From positions 311,688,164 to 311,752,163 of the forward strand of contig NC_081414.1 of the NCBI RefSeq assembly GCF_030272615.1: a stretch of DNA of 64,000 bases, read 5' to 3'. Both the position numbers and the translations under genes were made by a program. A model generated the notes under the pieces. The model did no database searches. It was not told where the DNA came from and was given only the letters and a program-made list of their open reading frames with translations. Shown here one piece after another: positions 1-11,944 of the stretch (positions within the stretch are counted from its first letter, which is position 1; each line of letters starts with the position of its first letter). The stretch comes from Cryptomeria japonica (taxonomy: Eukaryota > Streptophyta > Pinopsida > Cupressales > Cupressaceae).

Positions 1-92
1 ATAACCATAATCAGTACTCAATCATCAAAATCGCTAATGCAAACTGTCAAACATCGTGTGCTAGTCCTGAAACCCCTCGCCAAGCCCTGATT

Positions 93-312
93 GGGGACCA
101 TAGTGTCCTGTCAGGGACCATGGCGCCCTGTCAGGGACCATGGCGCCCTGAGGGGACCATGGTGCCCTGTCAGGGACCATGGCGCCCTACAGGGACCATG
201 GCGCCCTTGTCAGGGACCATGGCGCCCTGGGGGGACCAGGGTGCCCCACAGGGACCATGGCGCCCTGGGGGGACCAGGGTGCCCCACAGGGACCATGGCG
301 CCCTGGGTGGGC
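93..312 (+). repeat. GC-rich palindromic minisatellite, about 20-bp unit
   Basis: About eleven head-to-tail units related to CAGGGACCATGGCGCCCTG are visible, 18-21 bp each, with variants such as GGACCAGGGTGCCCC. Each unit is nearly self-complementary (CAGGG...CCCTG around NcoI- and NarI-like palindromes). All three forward frames stay open across it, which explains the overlapping ORFs there. Related single copies recur inside the LTR at about 1427-1460 and about 2190-2285. Confidence 0.9.
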
Positions 313-394
313 CCCGAGTCAGCCTTCAGGGCCCGCATACGATCACAGAAAAGTCAAACATGCGAAAAATCAAAAGTCAAACGTTCAGTCAACT

Positions 395-478
395 CACCTC
401 GTCCAGTGGCTCATTGTCGATCATGGCCTGGCGCAGGATCTCGATCCTCGTGGGACGCTCCGGTCGTCGTGAAGGCAT
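395..478 (-). other. possible antisense first exon with splice donor
   Basis: On the minus strand an ATG at 478 opens a short arginine-rich, acid-ending peptide of about 28 codons (begins MPSRRPERPTRIEIL). It runs into GACGAG|GTGAGT at about 395, a consensus plant 5' splice site. The following minus-strand sequence would place the minisatellite in the intron. Antisense ORFs just inside the 3' LTR are known for Tat-lineage plant retrotransposons, so this could be the first exon of one. The downstream exon is outside the window or unrecognised, so it remains tentative. Confidence 0.3.
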
Positions 479-1045
479 GATGATGGCTATGTGGGCTCCG
501 CTGCACTGAATAGTATTCTGAAATCAACAAAGTGACGAATACAAGTGTCACTTTCGAGGTATATACTCTCGTTTGTTTATTCTTACTTGTTGAAACCCTA
601 ATTTTCCTCTTTCACTCATTTCATCATAACTTGAGTTTGGGAGATGCGATTTTCAAACCGTTTGTTGCGTAGGAATCGTATTTTCATTCCCCTACTCTCG
701 GGATGTTCCAAAAAGTGCTCTGATGAAGCCTACTTAGTGAACACCCCTCATTAATACTACCTTACACAATTTGTTGCAAGTAAACATGCTACCCTGTTTC
801 ACCTCCCTAATAAGCAAGTCGAAACAAGGGGGGGCATACAGCTACTCACAAATTTCATCACTTTCCTTAGTAAGCATTAGGTGATTTTTGTGATCTAATG
901 TGTGTTTTGTAGGGTGCGGTTCCTAACTGTGTACTGCAAATGCCGCTGGGGGCTTCGTCCGACAACTTATGGATATATCCTTTTTCAAATAATGTTTACT
1001 TTCTGTACTTTAGCTTGCATATGCACGTAGTACTCATATGACCGC

Positions 1046-1056
1046 TAAAGTGGGGG
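1046..1056 (+). other. polypurine tract of LTR retrotransposon
   Basis: The sequence AAAGTGGGGGC stands five bases before the inferred LTR start. It would prime plus-strand DNA synthesis. Its orientation makes the LTR on its right the 3' LTR of a plus-strand element. Confidence 0.6.
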
Positions 1057-2054
1057 CTAAATGTAGCGTCGTAAATTGTACGCACTCGCTAGGGTGGTAC
1101 AATTTCACACCTAGTTTAGCACCTGCCTTAGTGCATTTTACATTCTGCATTGCATTTCTCCTTTAGCACTTAATTAATCAAATTAATTAGGTCTAAGGTC
1201 CTATTTCATCATTCTCTACATCATAAAGTTGGGCCCTTTCACTAAAGCGCGCCCTTCGCATTTTATTCCTCCAATACATCACTCAACCAAAAACCCTAAT
1301 TAAGTCCTATTTCGAACTTGGGGGCTTGGTTTCGTGGTCAAAACATCTCGAAATCACCTGTAACTTCAGGATTCTCTCTAAAATCATCATATCCGACGGC
1401 CCTGAAAATTTGGTGAAAAGTTGTCGGGACCGTGGCGCCCGGAGTGCACATGGTCCCAGACATTTTTCCCAAAATTTTAGGAGCATGATCCAATCATAAA
1501 ATAAAGCTTAACCCCAAGAAATTGGTGGGATATTCAATCTCTAGGTCGGCCAAAAGACGAAATTGTGACCTAGGGTTTCATACATAAGAGCTCTCTTTCT
1601 TCATTTGAAGGGATGGGAATTTTGTTTTCAGGAACTTCATATGCAGCGAAAGAGCAGATCTTTGAAGACTTCAACATCTTACAACATCCTTCTATCAAGC
1701 ATCTATCAAATTCATTCATCCACTTAGGGCTTGGAAGACATTGAAGAACAATAGGAGATTACCGACTGAAGATTGGCTTGTACTCCTCCCTTGAGGGTTG
1801 GGTATGATTTCATGATTGTTTTCATGTCTTTACATAAGCTTCAATACATCATTTATTCATGCTTTAGATCACTTTGCATCTTGATTTAGAGCATTTACGT
1901 TATCATTTACAAGCTATTAGGGTTTACTTTCTAGGTTGCTCTAGTTTGCTTTCTTGCATTTTAGGACCTTGCACACACAATACATTTTACAAAACAATTT
2001 GGCTATTCGTGGAGGTGGAAATCATCGAAGCAGGGGTTTGACTAAGGCAAAACC

Positions 2055-2062
2055 CTATATAG
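2055..2062 (+). promoter_or_regulatory. LTR TATA box
   Basis: CTATATAG lies in a CCC-flanked context typical of plant LTR promoters, about 640 bp before the estimated LTR end. It supports plus orientation of the element. Confidence 0.45.
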
Positions 2063-2189
2063 CCGCCCATACACCCTTTTTCAGATATCATTGCAGGTTT
2101 CGGGATTCAGACGATGCCGCGGGATACAGATCCGGAGAGAGAAGGTCGAGACAGCACTCCGTATCAAATTGCAGAGCAGAAGACTGGGA

Positions 2190-2285
2190 CAGGGGCGCTG
2201 GGCGCCCTGGTCCTGCCAGGACAGGGGCGCTGGGTTCCCTGGTCCCTGGGACAGAGGCGCTAGGCGCCCTGGTCCTCCGGACAGA
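2190..2285 (+). repeat. GC-rich minisatellite inside the LTR
   Basis: Three to four imperfect units of about 33 bp built on GACAGGGGCGCTGGGCGCCC and TGGTCC are present. The core (GGCGCC flanked by purine/pyrimidine blocks) resembles the unit at 93-312, so the same motif amplified in both the internal region and the LTR of one element. Confidence 0.7.
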
Positions 2286-2696
2286 CAGCGTCCCGACAGT
2301 GTTTCAGAGTGCAGAACAACAGTTTCCGATGCAGTTTTCAGGACAGTGGCACCCGCGCCCCCGTCCCGAACATTTTCAGTCCAATTTTGACTCCGGGTAC
2401 ATATCTGCATTCTCATCTCATCCTTGTATTTACAGCTGTTCATTGTTTAATCTCAATTCTGCAATCTTGTTATTAGTTCATACTTGCACTTTGGGATTAG
2501 GATTTGAACTTGCATTACTTGATCTTACAATTTCAACAAGGGAATAGAAATCCTAATAGATATCCCGTGGCTCTCTCTTTCACAAAAAGAAGTAGCCAAT
2601 TGTGCGATATCTCTAGGCTCTTTCGTATTCTGTAATGTGTGTCAAAAGGTAGGATTAGGGCATGTTAACCTAGTCTCGCTTTTTCCCCCACACACA

Positions 2697-5600
2697 TATT
2701 TTTAGATGCGTGATTGTTTTAGGATTCACATGCACCTCAAAGTGGGGGAATTTTTTTATGGAAATACCTTCATACACAATCCATTCCCATTTACTTTTGT
2801 GCTTGTTTTGATTATGTTGACATATTGACAAAGTGACATTTTTTATTAAAAATCACATCTCTTTCCTATGCCACCTACTTAAACTTTTTACACATTCCTA
2901 TACATGTATCATTTACCTTATCCACATATACACACATCCCAATATATTCATCACATAAATTCATTAATCGTATCCATACATGCATGTACTCTCATGCACC
3001 TGTTATCCATTATGATTTGGCCCCTTTAATGTATTGGGTCCATTCCATGATCATGGGGCCAACCTTCTTACTAGATTTTACCCTTTTAATTTAATGATTT
3101 GAAAAAATTCGTGGACTCCCTCCAAGGGTTGATCAAACACAAGTTTGTGCAATGTGTTGCTATTTCTTTGTATATAAAGACATTCAATGCATGTATTTTA
3201 GACATCTCAAATCTTCCAAGTTTCATTTACATATCATTCACATTATAATACTTTAATTGTGCAATAAGCTAAATTTAGATTTGCACAAGAATTATAGAAA
3301 CATATGCATGTATGGAGTGTCTTATTTTTTATTGTGTACACAAATTTCCAGGGTCTTACCTAAGGAACATATCCTCTTGTAACATAATGAGAACATTTCT
3401 AAGGTATTTATAAATACTGCAAGTCTTTAGATATCAAAGAATGTAGAGAAGCATGAGTAAAACATAAAATAAAGTTGAATATATTACTAGATCAAATCTA
3501 AAAGTGCATGACATCTCTATGAGTGTGGACTCAACCTAAATACCCAAAATTAACTCTATATAAAATAAACAATATAAGGTGAGATAAATAACAAATTGTT
3601 ATGTCTTGTTTTTATCCCTAGACAACATAGATTCCAAAATCTTCGTCTCAATTATTAGTTCCTGTCATTATACATTCATTGAATATAATTTTTTATTAGC
3701 TTAACCAATGATATGATATAATTAAAAAAATTGTATAAAATTTCTATTGTCTTTATTTATTTTTTATTTTACATAATTAAATACATCATTTTTCTTCATT
3801 TTCATTGGTCTATATTGCCAACAATTAGTATAAAATTCTCTCTTTTTAATATTACATATTTTACTTCATTTATTAAATATCAAAATCATATTAAATATAT
3901 ATGTCATTTATGTCCATTGCTTTCACTATTTTTTTTACAATACTTATGCATTCACTATGTTTGTAAATAGCTTAAATAGTGATTAAGCGTTGTCCTTTCA
4001 GCCAATCAATTTTTAGAAATTTTCAAACTAAAATAAATTTCTCTTTTTTCAAAAGTTAACTTGCTTATTTTTTAACAAAAAATATTTTTTAAAAAGTTTT
4101 CTTTGTGCTGTGATTGGTCTATATGAATTTCTGTATGCATAAAATTTAATTTTCGTGAACAAAAAATACACAATTTTAATATACAATTAAAAATTGTCAA
4201 AAATTTAATGCAATGACACACTAAATTAAAAACTATCGCCCACTAAATTGAGTGAATGTTTATCTAGCCATTAAAGAAACATAAATATAATATTTATATG
4301 GTGGGACGATGGTACAAAAACCAATAATGGAGGTACTAACAAAACATTATAAGAAAGTTAAAAAAAAATATAAAGAAAATTAAAAATGCATGCAAATTTT
4401 ATAATTTATATCTTTTATGGGATCTTGAGTAAGATTTTGTAAAATTTACATGATAAATCATGAGTAAAACATATTTTGAAAATTTTACATGATAAATCAT
4501 GAGTAAAACATTAATTTGTCTTTTTATAGGTAGTGATTGATTTGTTTTATCGTTTATTAGTTCTTTCAGACATGGTAGTTTACTTTCCTAATCTTTATTT
4601 GAATTCATTTTTTGTCAATTTTTTTTTTTCAAAATTACTACTTTATTTTGTATAGATCATTTTATTATTTATATGTTATTTTTTAATTTATGTTAATGTT
4701 ATATATATATGCTATTATTTATTATATATAAAATTAGTATAGATATCTATTTAATAAATATTTATATATGAATTTTAAGTTATTTTATTTTACTTTAAAA
4801 TTAAGTAAATATCGTGGAGTAGGTTTCATATATATTAACAAGAAATAAATTGCATGATTCATGGACTGATATCAAGAGGTAGACCTATTTCTTTAGAAAC
4901 TTGTATATAATGAATTTAATGTCATCAATGAATTCGACCACTCCTACTGCTTACAATAGGTATAGTACATCTTCATTATGGGCAATGGAAAATTGGAAGT
5001 CTTTGTATTATTGTGAATAAGTCAGTCCATGAACAAAGAAATGGCTTGTTTTACATATTTGTCTCTTAGGTCTACTTGAATGTTAAATGCACCATCCAAG
5101 GAACCTTGTGATTGATGCATGTTGAAATTAGAAATGGCTAGGACAACTTTCTTTTTATATGTGGGTAAACTAGCACATGAGTATCATGTTAAGCCTAACC
5201 TTTTTGCTGAGATATTTGAACAAAAATTGTTAGAAATCATTCCAAAAGGGTGTGATTGGGAACACGAGCATTATGGAGGCACCTTGGATCAATGATGGAG
5301 CATATGGTATTTTTTACTTATTTCATCTAGACAAGAAATACCTAGCACAACTGAATGTTGATATCATTGGTATCACAAGGATGCATATAACTAGCAATGC
5401 AAAAGTTTGATATTTCAAAGAATATAGTGAGTGCACATGAATTAAAAAATGGTGTAAGACCTTCAACAAAAATGAGGCAACCTTGTGAAGATATATGAAT
5501 TATATAGTCACTAAAATACTCAAAATTAAATCATTCAAGATTATTTCCACCTTCACTTGATCACATCTAAAGTCGACTAATTGATTAGTCGCTCTTAATC

Positions 5601-5789
5601 TCTTGATAGAAATGTCAACAGTAACATTGTTCATGTTATGTAAGATACTCCATATAGATTCAACTATGTTCAATAGTTCCCAATTAAAACTTTGAAATTG
5701 CAAATCAAGTTGATATAGATTTGGAAGTCACCTTCCACATCAATATTAGATAGGTTTTTCCTTTGCACAAATAAAAATTGGCTAGAAGA
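2697..5789. other. AT-rich DNA without recognisable genes
   Basis: No supported coding sequence. A polypurine-like AAAGTGGGGGAA occurs at about 2737-2748, similar to the tract at 1046, and may mark another decayed element. A short direct duplication of about 35 bp (ttttacatgataaatcatgag) lies at about 4440-4512. The interval about 4850-5500 has a more balanced, exon-like composition but many stops in every frame. It may be an old transposon remnant. Confidence 0.6.
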
Positions 5790-6386
5790 ACCTCTACCTC
5801 TTTCTATCTCTATGTTTTCTCTCCCTTTTCTTTTGCCCCTCTATCTTTATTTCTACTTGTGTCTATTGTACTCAATTTGCATCCATTTTAAAACATAGAG
5901 ATTGAGGTGACAAACATATAAAGACCTCTCTTTATTTCTCTTCTCATCTCTCTCTATATTCTTATCTCTCTCATTCACACATGCTCTCCCTACTTATCCG
6001 TCCCCATATCTATCTCTAAATCTCTCTCTCATACAAACTCCCTATTTCTACCTCCCTATCCCTATCTCTCTCCCTCCCTCCCCCCCTCCCTCTATTACTT
6101 GTTTTTATCAATCTCTTTCTCTTTCTCTCTATATCTCTATCTTCATGTCCCTCTCTTTCCCACTTTATTTGTATCTCATTATCTTTATATATCTCCCTCA
6201 TATTCACTCTAGCTATTCCTCTATTTGTGCTACTTTCTCCCTACCTCTATATATTAGTTCTCTCTATCACCTTTCTCTCTGACTCTTCCCCCCTCTATCC
6301 TTATCCCAATATCTCTCTTTCTCCTTCCCCATCTCTATTTATATCTCATTATCTATAGCTTTATCTTAGTTTCATCTCTCATGCTC

Positions 6387-6417
<31 letters not shown>

Positions 6418-7165
6418 CCCTTTCACTCCTCTCTCTATCTCTTTTAATTCATATCCTTTTTATCCCTATTCTTTTTATCTATATTCCTATCCCTCTTCAT
6501 CCCTTTATATCTCCACCTCTCTCTCATTCACTCCTCTCCCTTCATCTCTCCTACTCTATAGCTTTATCTCTATTTCTCTCTATCTCCTCTCCTCTCTATT
6601 TATCCCTCTCCTCACTCTATCTCCCTCTATCTATATCCTTTTTTACCTTTATCTCTCTGTTTCTATTTTTATCTCTTTATATATCAATATCACCCTCTAT
6701 TTTATCTCTCCCTTTCTCCCTCTACTTCTCCCCCACCTCTCTCTCCACTCTACCTATTTCTCTCCTTCTCTCTCCTCATGTCTATCTCTATCCTCTTTAT
6801 CTCTCACCCTCTTGCTTCCTCCCTATATCCATATCTATCTCTCTATCTCTATGTATCTCTTCCTTTCTCTTCCCATATATATCTATCTATCTCTCTTTTT
6901 TTATCCCATATATCTCCATCTCTCCCTCTTTCTCTATCCTTTTGTATCTCCCATATTTTATCTTCCTCTCTCCATCTCTATTTTTCTACCTCCACTTCTT
7001 TTTGTTTGTCTCTTTCCATCTCTATCCCTCCCTCTCCCTCTCTTTGTATATCTCTCCCAATCTCTCCCTCTTCCTTGATCTTGATTTTTTCCTCTTAATC
7101 TCTCCCTCAACACATAGTTGTCTCCCTCTTCCTCTCTCACTCTATATTCCTTTCTACCTCTATTT
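5790..7165 (+). repeat. 1.4-kb polypyrimidine (CT/CTAT-rich) tract
   Basis: The plus strand is almost entirely C, T and interspersed A in CTCTAT, TCTCCC and CTTTCT motifs. It includes a (CTAT)n run at about 6388-6417. The open frames here (272 codons of Ser/Leu/Tyr/Ile on plus, Arg/Glu/Asp on minus) follow from the base bias and are not proteins. Confidence 0.9.
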
Positions 7166-7610
7166 TCCTTGTAATGATTCAGAATATCTATGCATTTAAT
7201 AGTTTCAAGACAAACTTCAAAATACAACTTTTAAAAAACTAAATAAAATCATCATACAATGACAACACTGAAAGCTATTAATTATAGGTTTGTAATAATT
7301 ACTTTATTCCTACCTTTCATTTACTATTGATTAGCAATGACTTTTCCAAGGGAAAAGATTGACAAATTAGAATTATATTATAATTAAAGTTTAGTTTTAA
7401 AAATTTTCTTTTATATTTTAAAATTATTTTATAATTAGAATTAGAATTAATTAAATATTTAACTATTTAAATAAAATAAATTAGAATTGTGTTTAATATT
7501 GTAATTATTTTAATTAAAACAATAAATTTAATTGTAATTTTAAAATAATATTATATTTAAGATTAAGTTTAATTATATATTAATAATAAATTTAATGGTG
7601 TTATAGCTAA
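7166..7610. other. AT-rich spacer
   Basis: Very AT-rich DNA with short TTTAATTA-type repeats. Nothing else is seen. Confidence 0.6.
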
Positions 7611-7791
7611 CACTAGCATATATGTCTTAAATTTTAATTTAATCTATATAAAATACGTCGAGAGATATCCTTCTCGAGGCGTCTATTTTTAATCAATTTT
7701 ACACCCTAAATTGAAATAGACACCTCCAGAAGGATATCTCTCGGCGTATTTTATATAGATTAAATTAAAATTTAAGACATATATGCTAGTG
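7611..7791. mobile_element. 181-bp foldback MITE with CACTA...TAGTG ends
   Basis: Arms 7611-7687 and 7714-7791 are reverse complements over about 77 bp with roughly three or four mismatches, separated by a 26-nt loop. The outermost bases are CACTAGCATATATG and its complement, the terminal signature of CACTA (EnSpm) transposons. Its transcript would fold into one long hairpin. No matching 3-bp target duplication is evident (taa on the left, gca on the right), so excision or decay at the edges is possible. The near-perfect arms suggest a young copy or recent inverted duplication. Confidence 0.75.
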
Positions 7792-8010
7792 GCAGTCGTG
7801 CGACGCGACATGGAAAACATAAAATAAATGCAATATATAGTTATATAGTATCTTTTTCTTGAATTGATTTATATTATAATAGTATTATATTATTATGTAG
7901 AGATATAAGAAATATATACATTTAGACTATTTTTAATAAATGTATGTGTTGCAAGCTATGAAAATGTAAGATATATATAAGACTTTAATTAATAATAGTA
8001 TAAAACATTA
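7792..8010. other. AT-rich spacer
   Basis: AT-rich sequence between the hairpin element and the telomere-like array. Nothing recognisable. Confidence 0.5.
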
Positions 8011-11000
8011 TTTAATGGTCAGTATTATGGTTACGGATAGGGCTAGGGTTAAGGTTAGTATTATGGTTAGAGTTAAGGTTTACATCATTGTTAGGGCTAC
8101 ATTTAGGGTTCCCATCAAGGATAGGGTTTGGTTTAGGTTTAGAATTATGGTTAGGGTTATGATTTAGGAATACTGTTAGGATAATCGTTAGGATTAATAT
8201 TTAGGATTACAGTTTAGGGTTAGGGTTAGTATTTGCATCATGGTCAGGGTTAAGGCTTGGGTTAGCGCTAGTATTTACATCATGGTTAGGGTTAGATTTT
8301 AAGTTTACGATGGGGGATTATTGTTCGGCTTAGCATTTAGGTTTATGATTAGGGTTATGGTTAGGATTACAATTACGGTTATGGTTTATTTCATGGTTGG
8401 GGTGAGGGCTAGGGTTAGGTTAACATTAGGATTAGGGCTATGGTTAGGATTTCAATTAGGGCTAGGGTTTAGGGTTATGGTTAGGATTATGGTTAGGGTT
8501 ATGGTTTATATCATGATTGGGGTGAGGGTTATGGATATGGTTAGGGTTTACATCATGAGTAGGGTTTGGGTTAGGTTAAGGGTTAAGGTTAGTGTTAAGG
8601 TTTATGGTCAAAGTCAACATCATAGTTACGGTTGGTTTCAGGTTTAGTGTAATGGTTTGGGTTAGAATTTACATCATCATTATCATTAGGGTTAGGATTA
8701 TGATTATGATTAGGGTTAGGGCTAAATATTAAGGTTACAGTTAGGATTGGGATTATGGTCAAGGTTGAGGGTTAAAGATAGGGATAGGTTTTCAATTAGG
8801 GATAAGGATTATTGTTAGTGTTCGTGTTTAGAGTAATGGTCAGGATTAGGTTTAGGGTTATAATTATGATTAGTGTTAGGGTTTAGAGTTACAATTAGGA
8901 TTATGGTTAGGGTTATGGTTTACACATTGTTGGGGTTAGTGTTAGGGTTTGGATTATGATTAGGCTTAGGGTTATGGTTATTATTAAGATTATGGTGAGG
9001 GTTAGCATTTATATCATGGTTAGGGTTAGGTTAAGCATTAGGGTTATGGTTAAGATTTGCTTTGTGATTAGGGTTATTGTGAGGGTTAGGGCATAGGATT
9101 AGGGTTATTGTTAGGATTATGGTTAGGCTAGGATTATAGTTAGGATTATGGTTACAGTTAGGGGTGTATCATAGTTAGGGGCAATGCTTGGATTAGGGTT
9201 AGGTTTTGGGGTAGGGTTATGATTACGATTATGATTATGGTTATGGGTATATAGTAGTTAGGGATAGTGTTAGGATTAGCCTTAGCCTTTGGGGTAGGGT
9301 TAGGGTTTGACTATAGGATTATGGTTAGAGTCATAATTTAAGATTATGATTAGCGCTTACATAGTAGTTAGATAAATAGATTAATGGATAGGGCTAGACT
9401 TAGGTTTAGGGTTTGGATTAGGGTTAGGTTTTTGCTTAGAGATAGATTCAAGGTTAGGGTTAGGGTTTATGGTTAGTATTATAGTTAGGGTTAGGGCCTA
9501 GTATTAGGGTTATTATTAGGATTATGATTAGGTATAGGGTTATAGATAGGATTATGGTTATAGTTAGGGGTGTATCATAGTTAGGAAAAAGTTAGGGTTA
9601 GGTTTTGGGGTAGGGTTAAGATTACAATTATAATTATGGTTAGGGGTACATATAATACTTTAGAATAATGTTAGGATAATGGTTATCTTTTGGGATAGGG
9701 TTAGGGTTAGACTTTAGGATTATTGTTAGAGTCATGGTTTAGGATTCTGGTTAGGGTTTATATTATAGTTAGGTTTAGCTTAATGGATGGGGTTAGACTT
9801 AAGTTTAGGGTTTGGATTAGGGTTAAGCTTTGGCTTAGAGATAGATTCAAGCTTAGGGTTAGGGTTTCTAGTTAGTGTTATGGTTAGAGATATAACTTAA
9901 TTTAGGCATAGAGTTAGGGTTAGTGTTAAGGGTTACTATTAAAATTAATATTAGGATTTACACCATGGTTAGGGTTAGGTTTAGTTAGGGTTATGGTTAG
10001 GATTTACATCATGATTTGGGTTATTATTAGGGTTAGGGTTTAGGATTAGGGTTATTGTTAGGATTTGAGTTACGTTTAGGGTTATAGTTAGTATTATGTT
10101 TACAGTTAGGGACATATCATAGCTAGGGACAATGTTGGGGTTAGGGCCATGTTTTAGAGTAGGGTTAAGATTGTGGTTATGATTATGGCTAGGGGTATAT
10201 AATAGTTAGGGATAGTATGAGGATTAGGCTTAGCTTTTAGGTTAGGATTATATTTCAGGATTATGGTTAGAGTTATGGTTTAGGATTATGGTTAGGGTTT
10301 ACATCATAGTTAATTTTAGGTTAATGGATAGGGTTAGACTTAGGTTTAGGGTTTGGATTATGGTTAGACTTTCTCTTAGAGATAGATTCAAGGTTTAGTG
10401 CTAGGGTTTATGGTTAGTGCTATAGTTAGGTTTAGGGCTTAAGATTAGGGTTATTGTTAGGATTATGTTTAGGTTTAGGGTTATAGTTAGGATATGGTTG
10501 TGGTTAGGGATGTATCTTAGTTAGGGACAATTATAGGGTTTAGGGTGGATTTTGGGGTAGGGTTAAGATTACGGTTATGATTATGGTTAGGGGTATATAA
10601 TAGTTAGGGATAGTGTTAGAATTAGGGTTAGATTTTGGGGTAGGGTTACTATTAGACTTTAGGATTATAGTTAGAGTTATGGTTTAATATTATGGCTAGG
10701 GTTATATCATAATTTCATTTAAGATAATGGATATTGTTAGACTTAAGTTTAGGGTTTGGATTAGGGTTAGGCTTTAGCTTAGAGATAGATTCAAGGTAAG
10801 GGTTAGGTTTTATGATTAGTGTTATAATTAGAGATATAATTTAATATAGGGGTAGAGTTAGGGTTATGGTTTATATCATGGTTAGGGTTAGTGTTAAGGG
10901 TTGCTATTAGGATTAATCTTAGGGTTTACACCATTGTTAGGGTTAGGTTTAGTGTTAGGGTTATGGTTAGGATTTACATCATGATTATGGTTATTGCTAA

Positions 11001-11810
11001 GGTTAGCGGTTAGCTTTAGAGCTATTGTTAGGATTATGGTTTAATTATATGGCTAGAGTTAATTTTATGGTTAGGTTATGGTTGGCATTCAATTAGAGGG
11101 ATTAGGGTTAATGGTTAAGGTTATAGTCAATTAGATTTAGGGTTCAATTAAGATTAGGATTTGATTATGGTGACATTTAATTATAGTTAGGGTTAGGATC
11201 AAGGTATAGAGTAGATTAGGGTTAGGGCTAGCTGAGGATTGGAGTTCAATTAGGGTTTCGGTTAAGTTGAGGTATAAGATCCAATTATGGTTAGTTTATT
11301 GTTCAAGTTGTAATTAGAGATTAAGTATAGTGTATGATTAGGTTATGATTAGGTTTCAAGTAGTGTTAAGGTTTAGTTTGGGTTTATGGTTCAATCATGG
11401 TTAGATTAGGGTTGAAGTTGTAGGTAGTGTTTAATTCTCTAGATTTATAGTTAATTTTAGGGTTAGGTTTTAATTTGGTAAGATTAGGTTTTGTGTTAAT
11501 GTTAGGGTACAATTAGGGTTAATATTGAAGGATAATGTTCATGGCAAAAGTTGAGGCTCCATTAAATTAGTGGGAGCATTATGGAGGGTTCAATCATGAA
11601 TAGGGTTAGTATTACAATTTAATTAGAGTTTAATTAGGGTTAGAGTTAGTTTTAGGATTCAAATAGGGTTAAGGTTCAATTATGGTTAGATTAGGATTCA
11701 ATTTGTAGGTAGGGTTTAATTCTAAGATTAGAGTTAAGTTTAGGATTATTTTTTAATTATGATAAGATGAGCTTTGACTAAGGTTAGGCTAAAATTAGGA
11801 TTGTTATTAT
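8011..11810 (+). repeat. 3.8-kb degenerate telomere-like array (TTAGGG/TTTAGGG variants)
   Basis: The interval is built almost wholly from GGTTAGGGTT, GGTTATGG, GGATTAGGG and GTTTAGGG variants on the plus strand. Plant telomeres are usually TTTAGGG; here TTAGGG-like and TTATGG-like forms dominate and units are too scrambled for a functional telomere. From about 9000 to 10900 a higher-order repeat is visible. The landmark GATAGATTCA occurs at 9441, 9840, 10381 and 10784, and a TGTATCATAG-like landmark near 9167, 9571, 10113 and 10511, giving spacings of about 400, 541 and 400 bp. After about 11050 the array decays into CAATTAGGG-type units. The 108-codon open frame at 8321-8647 is a repeat artefact. 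Confidence 0.9.
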
Positions 11811-11944
11811 AAGATAATGCATTAAGGACACTTATTTTCATTTTCCTATGAATAGAAAAATCACATATTTATCATCAATTAGAAATTTCTTTTAATAATA
11901 AATATTCTTTGTATACTAAAAATTATATATTATTTTTGAAATAT

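Larger units (their letters stand above)
1..2696 (+). mobile_element. 3' end of a Ty3/gypsy-like LTR retrotransposon (internal tail plus 3' LTR)
   Basis: Positions 1-1061 are the tail of an internal region. They are followed by a purine-rich tract (about 1046-1056) and a sequence starting TGTAGCGTCG at 1062, the usual order of polypurine tract then 3' LTR. No pol-like reading frame lies in this part, so family assignment is inferred only from layout and from the long, non-coding pre-LTR segment typical of plant Tat/Athila-type elements. The 5' part lies left of the window. The right LTR boundary (about 2696, ending in CACACACA) is my estimate, because no second LTR is present for alignment. 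Forward ORFs in this interval read through a GC-rich minisatellite and the LTR and are unlikely to be proteins. Confidence 0.6.
1062..2696 (+). repeat. 3' LTR (about 1.6 kb), right boundary estimated
   Basis: It begins TGTAGCGTCGTAAATTG directly after the polypurine tract and probably ends in the CACACACA stretch near 2696. It contains a TATA-box-like CTATATAG at 2055-2062 and GC-rich degenerate copies of the internal minisatellite at about 1427-1460 and 2190-2285. The 197-codon open frame at 1954-2547 lies inside the LTR and crosses its TATA box and GC-rich repeats. I regard it as non-coding. Confidence 0.5.

Noticed and set aside
91-509. Three overlapping forward ORFs of 97-129 codons
   Set aside because: All read the same 20-bp minisatellite in different frames. 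No frame has composition beyond the repeat.
1954-2547. 197-codon forward ORF
   Set aside because: It lies inside an LTR, crosses its TATA box and a GC-rich minisatellite, and shows no domain.
6381-7199. 272-codon Ser/Leu/Tyr-rich ORF
   Set aside because: Product of a polypyrimidine tract. All frames are similarly open.
7611-7791. Conserved microRNA gene
   Set aside because: Arms are far longer and more perfect than a typical precursor, and the CACTA ends indicate a MITE. Small RNAs are possible but not a classic miRNA.
8321-8647. 108-codon Val/Met/Arg-rich ORF
   Set aside because: Translation of telomere-like GGTTAGGGTTATGG repeats.
8011-11810. True chromosome end or functional telomere
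   Set aside because: Units are too degenerate and mixed, the array is internal, and it is flanked by ordinary AT-rich and transposon DNA.
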